In this document: positions 1 to 11,299 of the stretch, in pieces
Numbering within the stretch: position 1 is the first letter of the stretch
How the letters are laid out: every line of letters begins with the position of its first letter
From: Anaeramoeba flamelloides
Lineage: Eukaryota; Metamonada; Anaeramoebidae
Direction: 5' to 3'
NCBI GenBank assembly: GCA_027625915.1
Contig: JANTQA010000015.1
Span: 7,097,001-7,161,000 of the forward strand
Length of the DNA stretch: 64,000 bases
The notes under the pieces: generated by a model
The model's input: the letters and a program-made list of their open reading frames with translations, nothing else
Database searches by the model: none
What the model was told of the DNA's origin: nothing
Made by a program: the position numbers and the translations under genes

Positions 1-902
1 GAGAACTTTTATATGGCCACAAGAGATATACAAGAATGTTTTGACTCTACTCATCATTCACATATCTATAATTCAATAAAAAAATGTATAAAAATGAAAT
101 AATAATTAAAATGTTTTTACTTGCTTATTATTCAAAAGAGGGTATTGGTGTGTATCAAGGAAATTCTATATCCCCATTATTATTCGGGTTTATTACTCAT
201 TTTCTCTTAGACAAACTCCAATCAGAGGCAATACATGTTCAAAGTTTTTCTGATGATTTGATACAAATCATGAATGGGTATCTATTAGAAATAAATTATC
301 ATGTTGAAAAAATATATAAAATAATTAGAGATTTTACAATGAATCCAAATAAAGACAAAACGAAAAAAACTACTAACCTACAAAAAAAAATTGTATCTCT
401 TGGAATATCGCAAGACAAACAAACTCATTTAAAATTTAATCTTGAAAAAGTTAAAAATAATTTCAAAAAATTAATCAATATTTTACAACAAAAGAAATTG
501 ACTAATGGATTAAAAATAACAGTTTTTTAAAGCGGCTTTACAGAGTTAATTACTATATAGATTAAAAATATTTGATCTGACAAAAAAATATTTCAATTCA
601 ATAGATGTGTGAATTAATAAAAAAAAATAACAAAATTTTTATTTATAAATCCACACTCACCTAGACTTAGATATAAAAATGAAGCAAAAACTGACTCAGC
701 AAGAATAACTATATATAAAAAGAAGATTTAAACTACTTCAATCATTATTTTTTTTTAGATTTTCATGAAATTCTTAAAAATCTCAAATTCAGAGAGCATA
801 AATTAGAAAAATTAACGGGCAAATAAACATCTTCGAAGACTAGAAATTGATCTTGAAAAATATTTAATTAAACAACTAGAAAACAGCCCCGGTTGGAAAT
901 TT

Positions 903-1016
903 CATTAGATTTTCTATTATTCAAAAGAATAGAGAAAAATTTATAGATTTTTTTCAATTCTTTTGAATTCTGGAAAATCTAAGCACTCTAAGGCATTCAC
1001 ATGAACTTAAAAACAC
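903..1016 (+). repeat. Hairpin repeat inserted in LINE (first insertion)
   Basis: The core is an inverted repeat built on attcaaaagaatagag and its partner ttcttttgaattctgg, followed by a ctaagcactctaaggca tail. The related LINE copy at 11360-11375 runs straight through this point (tggaaagttcaaaaatattt), so the extra DNA is an insertion. The same hairpin-plus-CACTCTA unit recurs near 12220, 28580, 33610, 53390 and 61110. Confidence 0.7.
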
Positions 1017-1066
1017 TCATCAAAAATATTTAAAAAAAATATCTATTCGTAATAATATTAACAAAA

Positions 1067-1183
1067 TGTCTTGTTGTTAAGTATCGTCAAATACCACCAA
1101 GTGTCTAGTTTTTCCAAAATTCAAAAGAATTGATTTAAAAATTTGATTTTGCTGTATTCTTTCGAATTTTGGAAAAACTAACG
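1067..1183 (-). repeat. Hairpin repeat inserted in LINE (second insertion, opposite orientation)
   Basis: It has a tagtttttccaaaattcaaa arm and the matching ttcgaattttggaaaaacta arm around an A/T-rich loop, preceded by a taccaccaagtgtctag tail. The LINE copy at 11390-11430 lacks it: aatattaacaaacaacaaag reads through. Here the tail lies before the hairpin, so the orientation is reversed relative to the first insertion. Confidence 0.7.
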
Positions 1184-1620
1184 ACAAAAGATATTTAAAA
1201 TGGAACGGTTCAACCTCAATCTTAAAACTTAGAGATTTTACAAATTATTTAAATAGATATTCTTATGTTATAAACTAGAATAAAATCAAAATTCTGTGAG
1301 ATATGTAAAAAGAATTAGATACCATTGAAGATTTTGATCATTTTCTATGTAATTGTCCAGCATATGAAAATAATCACAAAATCCGGATATCCGAATTAAA
1401 ATAATTTTTTTTTCTAATATATTAAAAAAGAATAATATTGTTATTTTTTGATATTTTTTTAAAAAAAGATTCATCATATTTATTAGTTTCAGTGGATAAT
1501 AAATTTAATTTTTGAGTCTTAGCACAATTTCTAAATAATAATTTAAGAATTAAAAAAAAAATGAGGAATAAAAAACTCCTCCCTTAAATACTAATAATAA
1601 AAAAATAAAGTTGATTTTTT

Positions 1621-2070
1621 ATACTGAGTTATTTTTGAATTTTGGACTGTCTTTTTAAAGTAAATTTTAGGTAAAATTTCTTCATATATGATCTGTTTTC
1701 TTTCTTCTTTGAACAAAAAATAATATTTTTTGAAATAATTCATAAAAGAAGTTGAATTTTGAACTTTTCAAAGATAAGAAAAATCAGATCAGTTTTTTAA
1801 AAACAATAATTCATTTCGAAAAATAACTTTTAAATCAAGCTTGGTATAATGATCAGAATTTTAAGTGGTTTTCAAATTTCAAGGTGGGGTAAAACTTTTT
1901 TGGATTTGCTATTAATTTTAATAGAAGATTTTTTTTCGTTTGTTTGTCTTGAAACACATATATAAAAATGATTACTGAATTTTTCATTTTTCTTTGATAA
2001 AATTGCGATTTTTACTTTAACCAAGATAGTTTCCTGATATGCCCCCAAGGGCCAGAAAAATTGATCAATA
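1621..2070. other. A/T-rich spacer, no gene seen
   Basis: No ORF or motif that I can support lies between the LINE tail and the inverted-repeat element that starts at 2071. The only GC-rich patch is gcccccaagggcc at 2041-2053. Confidence 0.5.
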
Positions 2071-2607
2071 TAAACTAAAATTCAAAATTTTCCACACAGC
2101 TAAAATGTTCCAAACAATGACAATAATACAATTTCCTTGAAATTGGAGATAATTTTATTTTTTGTAAAATATGAAAATCATTTTTTCATCTTTTGGTTTT
2201 AAAATTTTCATTTCATTTTTTGAATTACCTAACTTGTTTTGTTCGATCAAATTTTTTTTGAACAATTGATATTAGGTTAAAGTTGAGTTGTTCCAAAGAA
2301 AAGAACTCAAATAAAATTAGTTGGTAGTATCTAACCATCGGATCGATCAATTTTCCTAATAGAATTTAAACAAATTTTCTAATGTATTTTGTTTTGCTCT
2401 CTCCAAAAATTTTTAACATATCCATGATTTATTTGTATTGATAATTATTTATTTATTGTTTTGTGAGTATTGTAATTTATAAAAAAGTGTTAACATTTCA
2501 AGTAGTGAATGGTTCTGATTGGGTAAATTTTCTTGAATTGATTAAAGAAGTTTTTTTTTTCACAAATCTAATTTTGGTGTGATAAAAATTTTGAATTGGG
2601 GTTTATA
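2071..2607 (-). mobile_element. MITE family A, copy 1 (537 bp)
   Basis: This is a non-autonomous inverted-repeat element. The ends are taaactaaaattcaaaattt and the inverted counterpart aaattttgaattggggttta, giving an imperfect terminal repeat of about 35 bp. It is colinear (in reverse complement) over its whole length with 54550-55086, which is also 537 bp, and with 59641-60377, which carries a nested insertion. There is no coding potential. The superfamily is not clear; a TA target duplication is possible. Confidence 0.8.
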
Positions 2608-3205
2608 AGATGTTTTAAATTAAAAAAAATTCCATTTTATATACCATTGGAGACGTTTGGGTTTGTTTGAATACGAAAAAATATTTTTGATTTTCTCTTG
2701 GAGTTTTTATTCCAAATCACCCCCTTTCTTTTTTAAAGACAATAAAATATTACAAAAGATATCAAATATATTGGTCATTTTTCAGGTTCCTTGAAGACTA
2801 CCAGAAAAGTATCACAATAAATAGAAAAATCGTAATTTTTACAAAAAAAATGAAAAATTCAGAAATCATTTTTATAGGTGCAAATTAATCTATTAAACTT
2901 TTGAAATAAAATTAAAACGTTTTTCATTGAATTTAACAACCAACACTTTTTGTTGTCAAGGAATTGATCTAAGAACAATTCTTTTAATAAATTACAAGTC
3001 TAATTTGAAACTGGTTATGAAAAATTATTGGATCTAGAGTATCCTTTTAATCAATAAATGATTTGTTTGTATTCTTGACATTTGCCCCAATACATAAATT
3101 CTTCAATCTTACTATTAGCAAACAAGAAACCAAAAATGTGTGCCGATTTTTTTTGAGATACAAATATATTGATGAAATTTGAAAACTAGTTCCAACATTT
3201 CTTGG

Positions 3206-3668
3206 ACACACAACAAAAATAGCACAATCCAGACAAATACTTTCAATACTTTTTGGAACTTTCAGACTTACAGTCTGCAAGATTTCAGTCTCTGATATTC
3301 TTTCATATTTTTTCAAATTTCAAATACTCAACACAAACTTTTTTAAATCAAAATAAAAAAGGGTAAAAAAATGAATTAGTAACAAAAGATAACATTTTGA
3401 ATTTTAATTGAAATTTTTGAAAGTTATCTAAAAGAAAAATATTTTTTGACTTTCAATAACCTGAAACTCTTTTTAGGAAAACCAAAAATTTGAAAGTTGT
3501 TTAAATTACATGTTTTCAAAAGTTTAAATCTGTAAAAACTTTTAAATTGAGAGTTATTGTATATTGATCTTTTTATTCCTTTCTGTATATTGTACAATTT
3601 GTCCAAAAATAACAAACTGAGGCCAAGTAAAAAAAGTGACTTCAATTTTTGTGCTATTCTTGTCTTGC
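3206..3668 (-). mobile_element. MITE family C, copy 1, next to the RPS11 gene
   Basis: It ends in acacaacaaaaatagcacaa at the left and the inverted form ttgtgctattcttgtcttg at the right. The interior (cagacttacagtctgcaag, and so on) matches 21650-22115 in reverse complement. The right end lies about 70 bases upstream of the RPS11 start codon, so the element forms part of that gene's upstream region. There is no coding potential. Confidence 0.75.
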
Positions 3669-3739
3669 AAAAATCAGTAATTTTTCATTTTTTTTCATTA
3701 ATTCTTAACCTTAGATTTTAAGAAACATAATTCTTTTAA

Positions 3740-4384
3740 ATGACCGAACAAAACCAAAGAGCATTCCAAAAACAAAAAGGTGTCTTTGTTTCAGACAAAA
3801 GAAGAGTCCTCGGAAGATGGGTCAAAGGAAAATCAAGACTTGTTAAAAAAATTGGATTAGGCTTTAAAACACCAAAAGAAGCCATTGAAGGAACTTATAT
3901 CGATAAAAAATGGTAAGTACTTCTTTTTTAAATTTAAACATCCAAAGCATCCAAAACGATTAAAGAAAATAAAATAAAAAAACAAAACTAATTCTCTCTT
4001 TTTGCTTTTGAAAAATTCTTTTCTTTTCTTTTCTTTTTTTACTTTTTTTTTAATTTGTTCTTTTTTTTTGTAAAAAAACAAAAAAGCCCATTTACCGGAA
4101 ACGTCAGTATTCGTGGAAGAATTTTAAGAGGTGTTGTTATTAGTACAAAAATGGAAAGAACAATTATCATCAGACGTGATTATCTTCACTACTTAAAAAA
4201 ATATAATAGATTTGAAAAACGTCATAGAAATCTTCCAGCCCATTGCTCTCCATGCTTCAAACATGTTAAGCCAGGTGATATTGTTACAATCGGCCAAACG
4301 AGGTAAATTTCTTTTTTCTTTATTTTTATTTATTTTTTTTTTATTCTTTTTACTTGTTTAATTTTTTTTTTTTGCTTTTTTTAA

Positions 4385-4415
<31 letters not shown>

Positions 4416-4535
4416 TAATGATCTTCTGTTATCTTAACAATAATTAGACCATTATCAAAAACCGTCCACTTCAATGTAATCAAATGGGAACCACAACAAG
4501 GTGTTGATGCTGTTAAGCAATTTAGACAATTTTAA
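3740..4535 (+). CDS. RPS11: Ribosomal protein uS17 (RPS11), three exons
   Basis: This is a cytosolic 40S subunit protein. The exons are 3740-3912, 4087-4302 and 4448-4535, joined by two GT..AG introns of 174 and 145 bases that both split a codon after its second base; the product is 158 aa. Exon 1 gives [19 protein letters not shown], the first junction restores [14 protein letters not shown], and exon 2 carries [19 protein letters not shown] and a [16 protein letters not shown] segment. The second junction restores [14 protein letters not shown]. All are near-identical to the conserved eukaryotic S11 sequence, and length and order are normal. The start is the first ATG and has the usual short basic N-terminus. 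AATAAA lies about 110 bases after the stop. It stands alone between a MITE upstream and a long spacer downstream. Confidence 0.97.
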
Positions 4536-7500
4536 ATTTGGATCGACTCTTATCATTTATGATGATCTATCAAATGATTTTTCTTAGATTTATTTTTTTA
4601 GATCAAAAAAAGATATGTTATTCATTTAATTAACCAAATCTATTAACAATAAAATACACATACCAAAAAAAGATAGTTTCTAGTTTTTTTTCCAACCAAT
4701 TTATTATTTTGTTGAATTTTCTCTGAATTGATTATGAATAAAAATGTCTATCTACTTAATAAATCAATTGGGTTTCAAATGTTCAAAGTTTTCTCTTCTC
4801 GAAAATTCAAGGTATTGATTTGAAAATGAAAAAAATGAAATTTTTGAATTTTTTGTAGAAATCACACAAACCCTTCCTTTTTTTTCAACAATACTTTTTG
4901 AAAGGTCTCAAATTAGTTTCTATGAATAAAGTGAAGAAGATTTTTAATGTCAATTCAGATAAAAGAAGATTTTTCGAAAAAAAAAAAAAAAAAAATCATT
5001 TTTTCAGTGTTTTTGATGCAAATAAGCCAGAATTTTCGATTTTCTTGAAAAAATAATGGTGTTTTCTTTGATTTGTTTGATTTCTGTGGTCTAAATTTCT
5101 GAAATTCTTGTAATTTTTGATTGTTCTTTTTATCATTTTATTATTTTTCTTTGTCAAATCTTTAAAGAAAAAAAAAAAACACATATTTTTAATTACAGGA
5201 TCAATATAAAAACAAGTGATTAAATTAAAAATGATTTTATTTTCAAATATATTTTTATTGAGAGATGAAACAAGAATTCTTTTATTTCATAAAAAAAGAA
5301 TGTTTTCTATCAACAATGACTTTTTTAACATTTGAAAAACAATGAGTTTTGGAGTAAAAAGAAAATTAAAAAAAAAAAATCAACTTTTTGAAAAAATGAA
5401 ATTAATTTATCACCTAAAAAGCCAATTTTATCACAATAAATTAAAATTTAAGGGGGTTAAATAAATTAAATATATTTTTAAAAATAAATCCATTGAATAT
5501 CTTTTGTTTTTTATATTTTTTATTTCCGTATTTTTACAACCCAAAAGAAACATTAAATAAAATACTATATTCACGTTATAACTTTGTTTTAATATTTATT
5601 TATATAATCTTTTTTTTCAAACGAAATACATTAAGGAAGTAGATACACTTTATTATTATTCAAAATTTATAATTACTAGAAGATTTCTGAAAAAAATCCT
5701 TTTAGTTACCAAACATTTGGAATTTGAAATCCAAATAGAATTTAATGGTCTATTTGTGAAAAGAAAACGAACCTAAAATAAATCAGAGTTGAATTTTTCA
5801 TTTTTCAATTTTTTGAACAACTATTGAGGAACATTTTTTTTAATTAAAATTATTCAATTGTATCTATTCGAGGAATCTTTTCGAAACGAATCCTTGTAAT
5901 CAAAAAGTAAACCAAACTAATAGACCAGAAAGGGGGCAAATTTGAATATATATTTTCTTTATTAGACCAAAATCAATAAATCAGCTTTCCAAATAACCTT
6001 ATTTAAATCAAGATGAAAAAAAAAAAATTGACCAAAGCCTATTTTTGAATATTTTTTTTCTTTATCTTCTTCAGTTGGATGAATCCAAACAATTCATAAC
6101 TTGAATTTCTCACCCCATTACTATTTATTATAATTTTACAAAACATACTTTTAAAAATATATTCCAACATTCTGTTTTCAAATATTTTTATTAAACAAAA
6201 CCAAAAAAGAATACTATTTCAAATAAATCAGTATATTTAATAATCATAAAATTTACCATTTTCATTAGAATACATTAGAACATTTTTTTATATTGTATAT
6301 TTTTAATTCTTTAGTTCTCCTTTCATTTCAATATTTCACTAAAACCAAGATAAATGTTAATATATAAATTTTGATATCTTTGGAAATAATATTTTTTTCC
6401 TCAAAATTATTATTTTTTAATTTCGGAATTTTGTTGACAAAAATAGTTTATGAAAACTTCTATTTAAAAAAATTAATTATCTGTATTTTCTTTTAAAACT
6501 GTTCAAAATATTTATTACAATATTTAATCCTTAATGATTGATTGAAACATAGAAGAATAATAAATAATTTATTAAGAACATAAATTTACAATATTACATA
6601 AAACTTTTAATTATTAAATTAATTTTGTTTAATTCTTCTTAATTTTTTAAAATAAAAATGGAATTATTCTCATTTCTCATTTAGTAATTAGTAATTGGTT
6701 CCTAGTAATGTTTTTTGATTAAAATTATGAAAAAATGTTTTTGCTGAATTTAATAGTTAATAAAATATTGATAAATACATTAATAAACAAAAATATAATT
6801 ATTAAAAAAAATATATATTGAAGTAAAAAGCTTTTTTGAATCTTTCTGACATGTATTATTATTTATTTAAATATTTTAACAAAGATTTTGATGTAATTTA
6901 TTATTTTAGACTTTTATTTTGTAATTGGAGTTAATATACAATATCAAATGAAAAATGTTTTGGATTACAAATAAATTTTCATTTTTTGACATTAAACTAT
7001 AATTTATTATCTTTTTAATTGAAATGTTTTTTTTTCATTTGAACTTTTATTTTTCTATTTTTTTTTTGATTATTAATTCATTTGCAAATTTTTTTTATTA
7101 CAAGATCTATTGTCACAAATTAAAAAAGTGTTATTCTTAAGTTATTGAAACAGTGGAAATGATTGTATAGAAATGATAAATATTTCTATTGGAATTTTTG
7201 TTTTTATTTATAATAGAAGATCAAAATGAATATTATTGTATTTCTTAATAGGTCGCACTAACTATTTTCGTTTGGAATATTTTTAAGAAAATCTATTGAT
7301 TTATGATTTTTATTTCATCGGGGATCTAAAAAATTCTTTGATGGAAATTATTCTTAATTCTTATTTGTTTCTTCAAAGTTCAATTATAAAAAATAATGGA
7401 TATTTAAAAAAAAATGTTTGGCCCCTTTGAGTTAAACAAAGTTCATTTTAACTGTTTAATTCAAATCTGGAACAAAGACAAATAACAAAATAAATATATT

Positions 7501-7560
7501 AGTTCATCAAAATTATTTTGAATTTTTTATTTTATACTTGATGAATTTTAGGTCAATCAA
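4536..7560. other. Long A/T-rich intergenic region
   Basis: About 3 kb without any ORF I can support. The one recognisable piece is near 7090-7160 (ttacaagatctattgtcaca and following), which resembles 30115-30190 and is therefore a short dispersed repeat. Homopolymer runs are frequent. The two nearest genes converge on this region. Confidence 0.5.
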
Positions 7561-7591
7561 GGGCACATTCACACACATTCACACACGCACA

Positions 7592-7626
<35 letters not shown>
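7561..7626. repeat. (AC)n microsatellite
   Basis: A run of about 65 bases of CA dinucleotides with a few interruptions (cacattc, cacgc, cacatac) before a pure stretch of about 24 bases. It lies beyond the 3' end of the B-box/SPRY gene. Confidence 0.9.
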
Positions 7627-7629
<3 letters not shown>

Positions 7630-7900
7630 CAAATTAATATCAAAGTAAAAAAAAAAAAAAAAAGAGCAACACTTAGAATTAAAATAATATCATATTCTCA
7701 ATAATTAATTATATTCTAAATGAGAAAAAAAATCTGATAATGATTAAATATTATAATAAATTTATTGTAACAAAAATTAAAATTATACTAAATTCAAAAA
7801 AAATATAAATTTCCATCTCCAAAACCAAATATAATAATAATAATATTGATGATAATAATAATAATAAGATGAAAAAATAAAAAAAAAAAGTCAAAATCAA

Positions 7901-9766
7901 TTAAAAAAAGAATCTTCCCTTTTTTTTAACATTTCTAGGAGAAGTGACATCATATACGAACGGACGTTTACCCATGTTTATTTGGAATTTGATTGATCCT
8001 TGGTTCCATCCAAAGGCGGGGAAAAATGACCCATTGAAAATACTCTGTCCCCTGCCTGCAATAGGAAGCTTTTCACCGTCGATGACATAAAAGCAATATT
8101 TTTCTTTGATATCGATTCCCAAACCGATGACCTGTCCAACGCCATAAGTTGGGCCGTACTCAAGACCTTTACCATCGTCAAAAAACAATTTGCCGTCATC
8201 GCTATGATAACCGATTGAATCCCACCAGCCAGGCATCCCGAATAAGTCATGAGTAACTTTCACAATGCCGAGGCCAAAGGTTGTTTTTTCCCCCATTTCT
8301 AATAATTTGACCTCAAAGTAGATGAGATCCTGATCTTGGGGGATTGGCATTGCAATTTTATTTTTAATTCTTATTATTATCGGATCCTTATATCGGGCGG
8401 TGAATTCAACAATTTCATTTTCAGGATAATATTTCAACTCTTTAAAATAGTATGCTGTTTTAAAATTTTGGAGAAGTGTCATATTTTTTTCAAAAATATC
8501 ATTTAGTTGCTTTCCTAAAAAGAGCACGCCATCATTTTTACCCATTATTTCGTCCAAAGTCTTTTTTTGGCCAAGTAGATATCCAATTCTTGATGGGTTG
8601 TGCTCCTCTAATGTGTAATCAGCCCTGGTATTTGTCCAGAAATTTAGATAGACTCTCACAGTATCACCCTTTCTTCCATACTTACCATCAAGTTCAGATA
8701 ATTGGTTTTCAATATTAATATAAAAATCATGAATGTGATTCGATTTTAAGGTTACTAATAAATTTGTTGACTTTAAAAAATCTTTGTGGGTTTGTTTCAT
8801 TTGTTGAATTAAAGAACTAGCTTTAGTTTTTAATAATGGCTTCATTTTTGGATTTTTATTATTTTCATCAATAAGAATTACTTTACCCTTTTCCTTTTCC
8901 TTTTCCTTTTCCTTTCCCTTTCCCTTTCCCTTCCCCCTTTCCTTTTTGATATCTTTATTCCCCTTCTTTGTATTTTCTTTTTTTTCATCATTTTTTTTTT
9001 GATTTTTATTATTCTCAATATTTAATGGATCAATACAATTTACTCGAAGTTGAATTTTTTTTTTTGAATAAGATAACAAGGAAATATCTTCCTTATTTTC
9101 CTCGCCACTAGTAGAGAATTTAAACAATTCAATTGAATTTAAGATTGGCTCAATGTTAATAACTCTGGTTCCATTTTCCGCTTTGACAATTGGTTCAGAA
9201 ATTCCATTTTTAATAGTCTCTGCTACACTTTTTAAAATTAGTGAATGATTAATTATACCGACATGATCTAAAGATTCATGGGATGTTGATAACTGCTCTA
9301 ATTCTTTTTCTACATTATTAATGGAATCTATATTCTTTTTGGTTGTTTTAATTTGGTTGTCAATCTGGTCCATTTTTTCATCATATCTATTAAAAATATT
9401 TTCACTTAACATTTCAGATTTCTTTTTAATAATATTTAATAATATTTCTGTTTTATTTTCAAGTTCTTTTATCAATTTGTTTTTTTCTTGTTTTATTTTT
9501 TGTTTTTCTTGATTTAAGAGGTTTAGAGATTCATTGAAAGTTCCCGTTTTGATTTGTGTATTATTAATCAAATTCTGAAGCTCTTCAAAATTAAAGCACT
9601 CTTTGCAGGCCTTTTCTGGTTTTAAAACGCCATGCTTTTGATGAGATTCCACTAGACAATCGAGACATATTAAAACTTCACATTCAGGGCAAAACAATGT
9701 TAATTGATTATTTGGGTGAAGCGAGCATGAATAATTAACATTTGTTTGCTTTTCTATTATTGTCAT
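7901..9766 (-). CDS. B-box zinc finger, coiled-coil, SPRY-domain protein (TRIM-like)
   Basis: A 621-aa single-exon protein. Numbering is from the ATG at 9766. A complete B-box type 2 finger has ligands C14, H17, C26, C29, C34, C37, H42 and H45. A long charged coiled coil follows (about 65-180), then a Lys/Glu/Gly-rich low-complexity stretch (about 250-300) made by a hexamer repeat in the DNA, and a C-terminal SPRY domain (about 475-600) with a GWWDSIGYHSDDG motif and a YGVGQVIGLGID strand pair. The frame is open 23 codons further to a Met at 9835, but that extension is a string of Ile/Leu/Tyr typical of translated leader, so I prefer the inner start. No RING finger is visible, so a ubiquitin-ligase role is not supported. 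SPRY and B-box domains bind proteins; the partner is unknown. Confidence 0.9.
   Translation of the reverse strand: MTIIEKQTNVNYSCSLHPNNQLTLFCPECEVLICLDCLVESHQKHGVLKPEKACKECFNFEELQNLINNTQIKTGTFNESLNLLNQEKQKIKQEKNKLIKELENKTEILLNIIKKKSEMLSENIFNRYDEKMDQIDNQIKTTKKNIDSINNVEKELEQLSTSHESLDHVGIINHSLILKSVAETIKNGISEPIVKAENGTRVINIEPILNSIELFKFSTSGEENKEDISLLSYSKKKIQLRVNCIDPLNIENNKNQKKNDEKKENTKKGNKDIKKERGKGKGKGKEKEKEKEKGKVILIDENNKNPKMKPLLKTKASSLIQQMKQTHKDFLKSTNLLVTLKSNHIHDFYINIENQLSELDGKYGRKGDTVRVYLNFWTNTRADYTLEEHNPSRIGYLLGQKKTLDEIMGKNDGVLFLGKQLNDIFEKNMTLLQNFKTAYYFKELKYYPENEIVEFTARYKDPIIIRIKNKIAMPIPQDQDLIYFEVKLLEMGEKTTFGLGIVKVTHDLFGMPGWWDSIGYHSDDGKLFFDDGKGLEYGPTYGVGQVIGLGIDIKEKYCFYVIDGEKLPIAGRGQSIFNGSFFPAFGWNQGSIKFQINMGKRPFVYDVTSPRNVKKKGRFFF
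8885..8940 (-). repeat. Hexamer repeat inside the B-box/SPRY gene
   Basis: Tandem cctttt and ccctttc units code for the alternating GKGK/EKEK stretch. Such tracts often vary in length between alleles. Confidence 0.85.
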
Positions 9767-9924
9767 TATTATTATATAAATAATTAGAAAGCAGTAAAAT
9801 AAATAAGCTATATATTTTTTTTTTATCTCAAACATTTTATTTGGAAAAATTTAACTATATAATTTCAAACAACTACTGCTAAGAAAGTGATTGTATCACA
9901 AAAAAGTTTAGGATAGTATTGAAG

Positions 9925-10471
9925 TCACTGTGGAAAGATTTTCAGAAATCCTTTAGTAATTAGGTAAAGTTTGATAATTTTCTGATCTTCAAATTTCGAA
10001 TTGAATTTGGGTAAAATAAGAAGTATTTTACTATTAAATTCCACTTTAAAAATGTTATTTAAAGTTATTTTAGAAGAGTTTAACCAAATTATTTTGCCAA
10101 TTTTTAATCTCATAAATATATAAGGTTTTGCCGCGCTCAAGGATTTACGACATTGGAAAATGAAATTGGTTCAAGTCACTCAATTATTTGATAAATAGAA
10201 GACAAAGAAAAAAGTCCATCAACTTTCTCGTACTGTTTGGAAATCGAATGAATTCCCTTTCTTTGTTTAAAAACAATGTCTAAAATCAGACAACGTTTTT
10301 GTTTTTTCTTCGAAAGAAATCAATCTCAATTTTAAAAAAATTAAAAACGTTTGGTCTCTTTTTTCTTCGAAAAAAGGAGAGAAAAAACCATTAATAAAAG
10401 ATTTTCAAAAGGTGAAAAAAACATTTACCAATTTAAGAATTTAGAAAAAAAAAAAAACATTTTATTTTACA
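9925..10471. other. Intergenic region between divergent genes
   Basis: It lies upstream of both the B-box/SPRY gene (minus strand) and the small ORF at 10472 (plus strand), so it probably carries both promoters. I see no clear TATA box or other known site. Short direct elements such as tttttcttcg occur twice (10307 and 10364). Confidence 0.3.
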
Positions 10472-10675
10472 ATGTCGACTCAAGAAATTTTGGAGAAATG
10501 TTCAAAATCGGTCACTGTTAAGAACACACAATATATGAGGAGTTTCATGTTTGATCGCTTTCGGAAGTTTCTTAATAAGCGGACAATAAAAGCGGAGATA
10601 GAAACCCATTGAAAAGTTGAACGATCTGGTTTGTTTCTGTATGAATTTAAACCAAGTTTTATCACCGATGTATGA
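10472..10675 (+). CDS. Unidentified small ORF with an in-frame TGA
   Basis: The ATG at 10472 opens 46 codons (MSTQEILEKCSKSVTVKNTQ and so on) ending in TGA at 10610-10612. The same frame then runs 20 more codons with a protein-like composition (KVERSGLFLYEFKPSFITDV) to a second TGA. Codon use here (GTC, CGC, CGG, GCG, AAG) is less A/T-biased than the surrounding DNA, which suggests real coding sequence. I do not recognise the family. A further open stretch in another frame (about 10695-10830) could be a later exon. It could be a true short gene, a gene with an unrecognised intron, or a decayed one. Confidence 0.35.
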
Positions 10676-10862
10676 AAATGTAAAATTTAACTTCAGTGTT
10701 TACAGTAACTTCATTGGGAGAAAAAGATCCTTTGAAGAACAAGTACTTCAAAGTACCATTGCAAAATAACAAATTGGTTAAAAATGTGTTTCTTTGTTTT
10801 TTATTGTGTAGAGTTAGATCCCGAGTTAAAAAATAAATAGCACCTCATATTGCTTCATTTGT

Positions 10863-11058
10863 TCAAAAATCACCTTTTATGTTTACTCGTTTTGGTTCTC
10901 CTTCCAGACTCAAAATATGATATTGTTCTAGTGCTAAGATTATATTAATCGTCGTTCTTCGAACTCCTCAACATAATCTTATATCACTTCGAACAATATC
11001 ATATTTCTCGTTCTTCCAGGCCAAACTCGCAACATAACAAGGTGATTTTTTCCAAATC
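10863..11058. repeat. Foldback element (about 195 bp)
   Basis: The left arm has tcaaaaatcacctt, tccttccagac and atatgatattgttc. The right arm has the same blocks inverted and in mirrored order: gaacaatatcatat, gttcttccagg, aaggtgatttttt. The result is one large imperfect hairpin, typical of a small MITE. No other copy was noticed. Confidence 0.65.
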
Positions 11059-11299
11059 AAATCAATAAAGAACGTAAATTATTTGCAATTGATAAACGTT
11101 ATTTTTAAAATATAATTAATAACAGAATTTTATTTTGTTAATATTCTTTTGTTATTTTGTTATTGTTTGATATTAAAATTTTCGAAAAAAAGTTGATTTT
11201 GTTTTTAAATATTATTTTCTTTTTTTTTTTTTCACAAAGAATATATATTTCCAATTTTTGTAATAGTTATTTTTGATCAAAATAAACAAGTTTTTTAAA

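Larger units (their letters stand above)
1..1620 (+). mobile_element. LINE (non-LTR retrotransposon) copy, 5' part outside window, decayed
   Basis: The reading frame at 84-530 holds reverse transcriptase motifs: a G.YQGNSISPLLF block (family: G.PQG..ISPLLF) and an FSDDL box in place of the catalytic YADD. Downstream, the frame is broken several times, but pieces can be followed: an FDLTKKYFNSIDV stretch near 570-610, ENSPGWKF near 875-905, and a terminal zinc knuckle with C..C and DHFLCNCPAYENN near 1310-1380. The tail is a short hairpin (gaggaataaaaaactcctcc, about 1562-1582) followed by A-rich DNA. Comparison with the copies at 11300 and 47945 shows two hairpin repeats inserted inside this copy (about 903-1016 and 1067-1183). 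The element is dead in the part seen. The clade is uncertain; the knuckle type occurs in several LINE clades. Confidence 0.85.

Noticed and set aside
2041-2053. gcccccaagggcc as a GC-box regulatory site
   Set aside because: A single occurrence far from any start codon, with no supporting context.
3047-3316. 89-codon minus-strand ORF
   Set aside because: It overlaps the left end of the family C MITE; the second copy does not keep the frame.
9767-9835. Hydrophobic N-terminal extension of the B-box/SPRY protein as a membrane anchor
   Set aside because: It is Ile/Tyr/Leu from A/T-rich leader DNA, and B-box/SPRY proteins are normally cytosolic.
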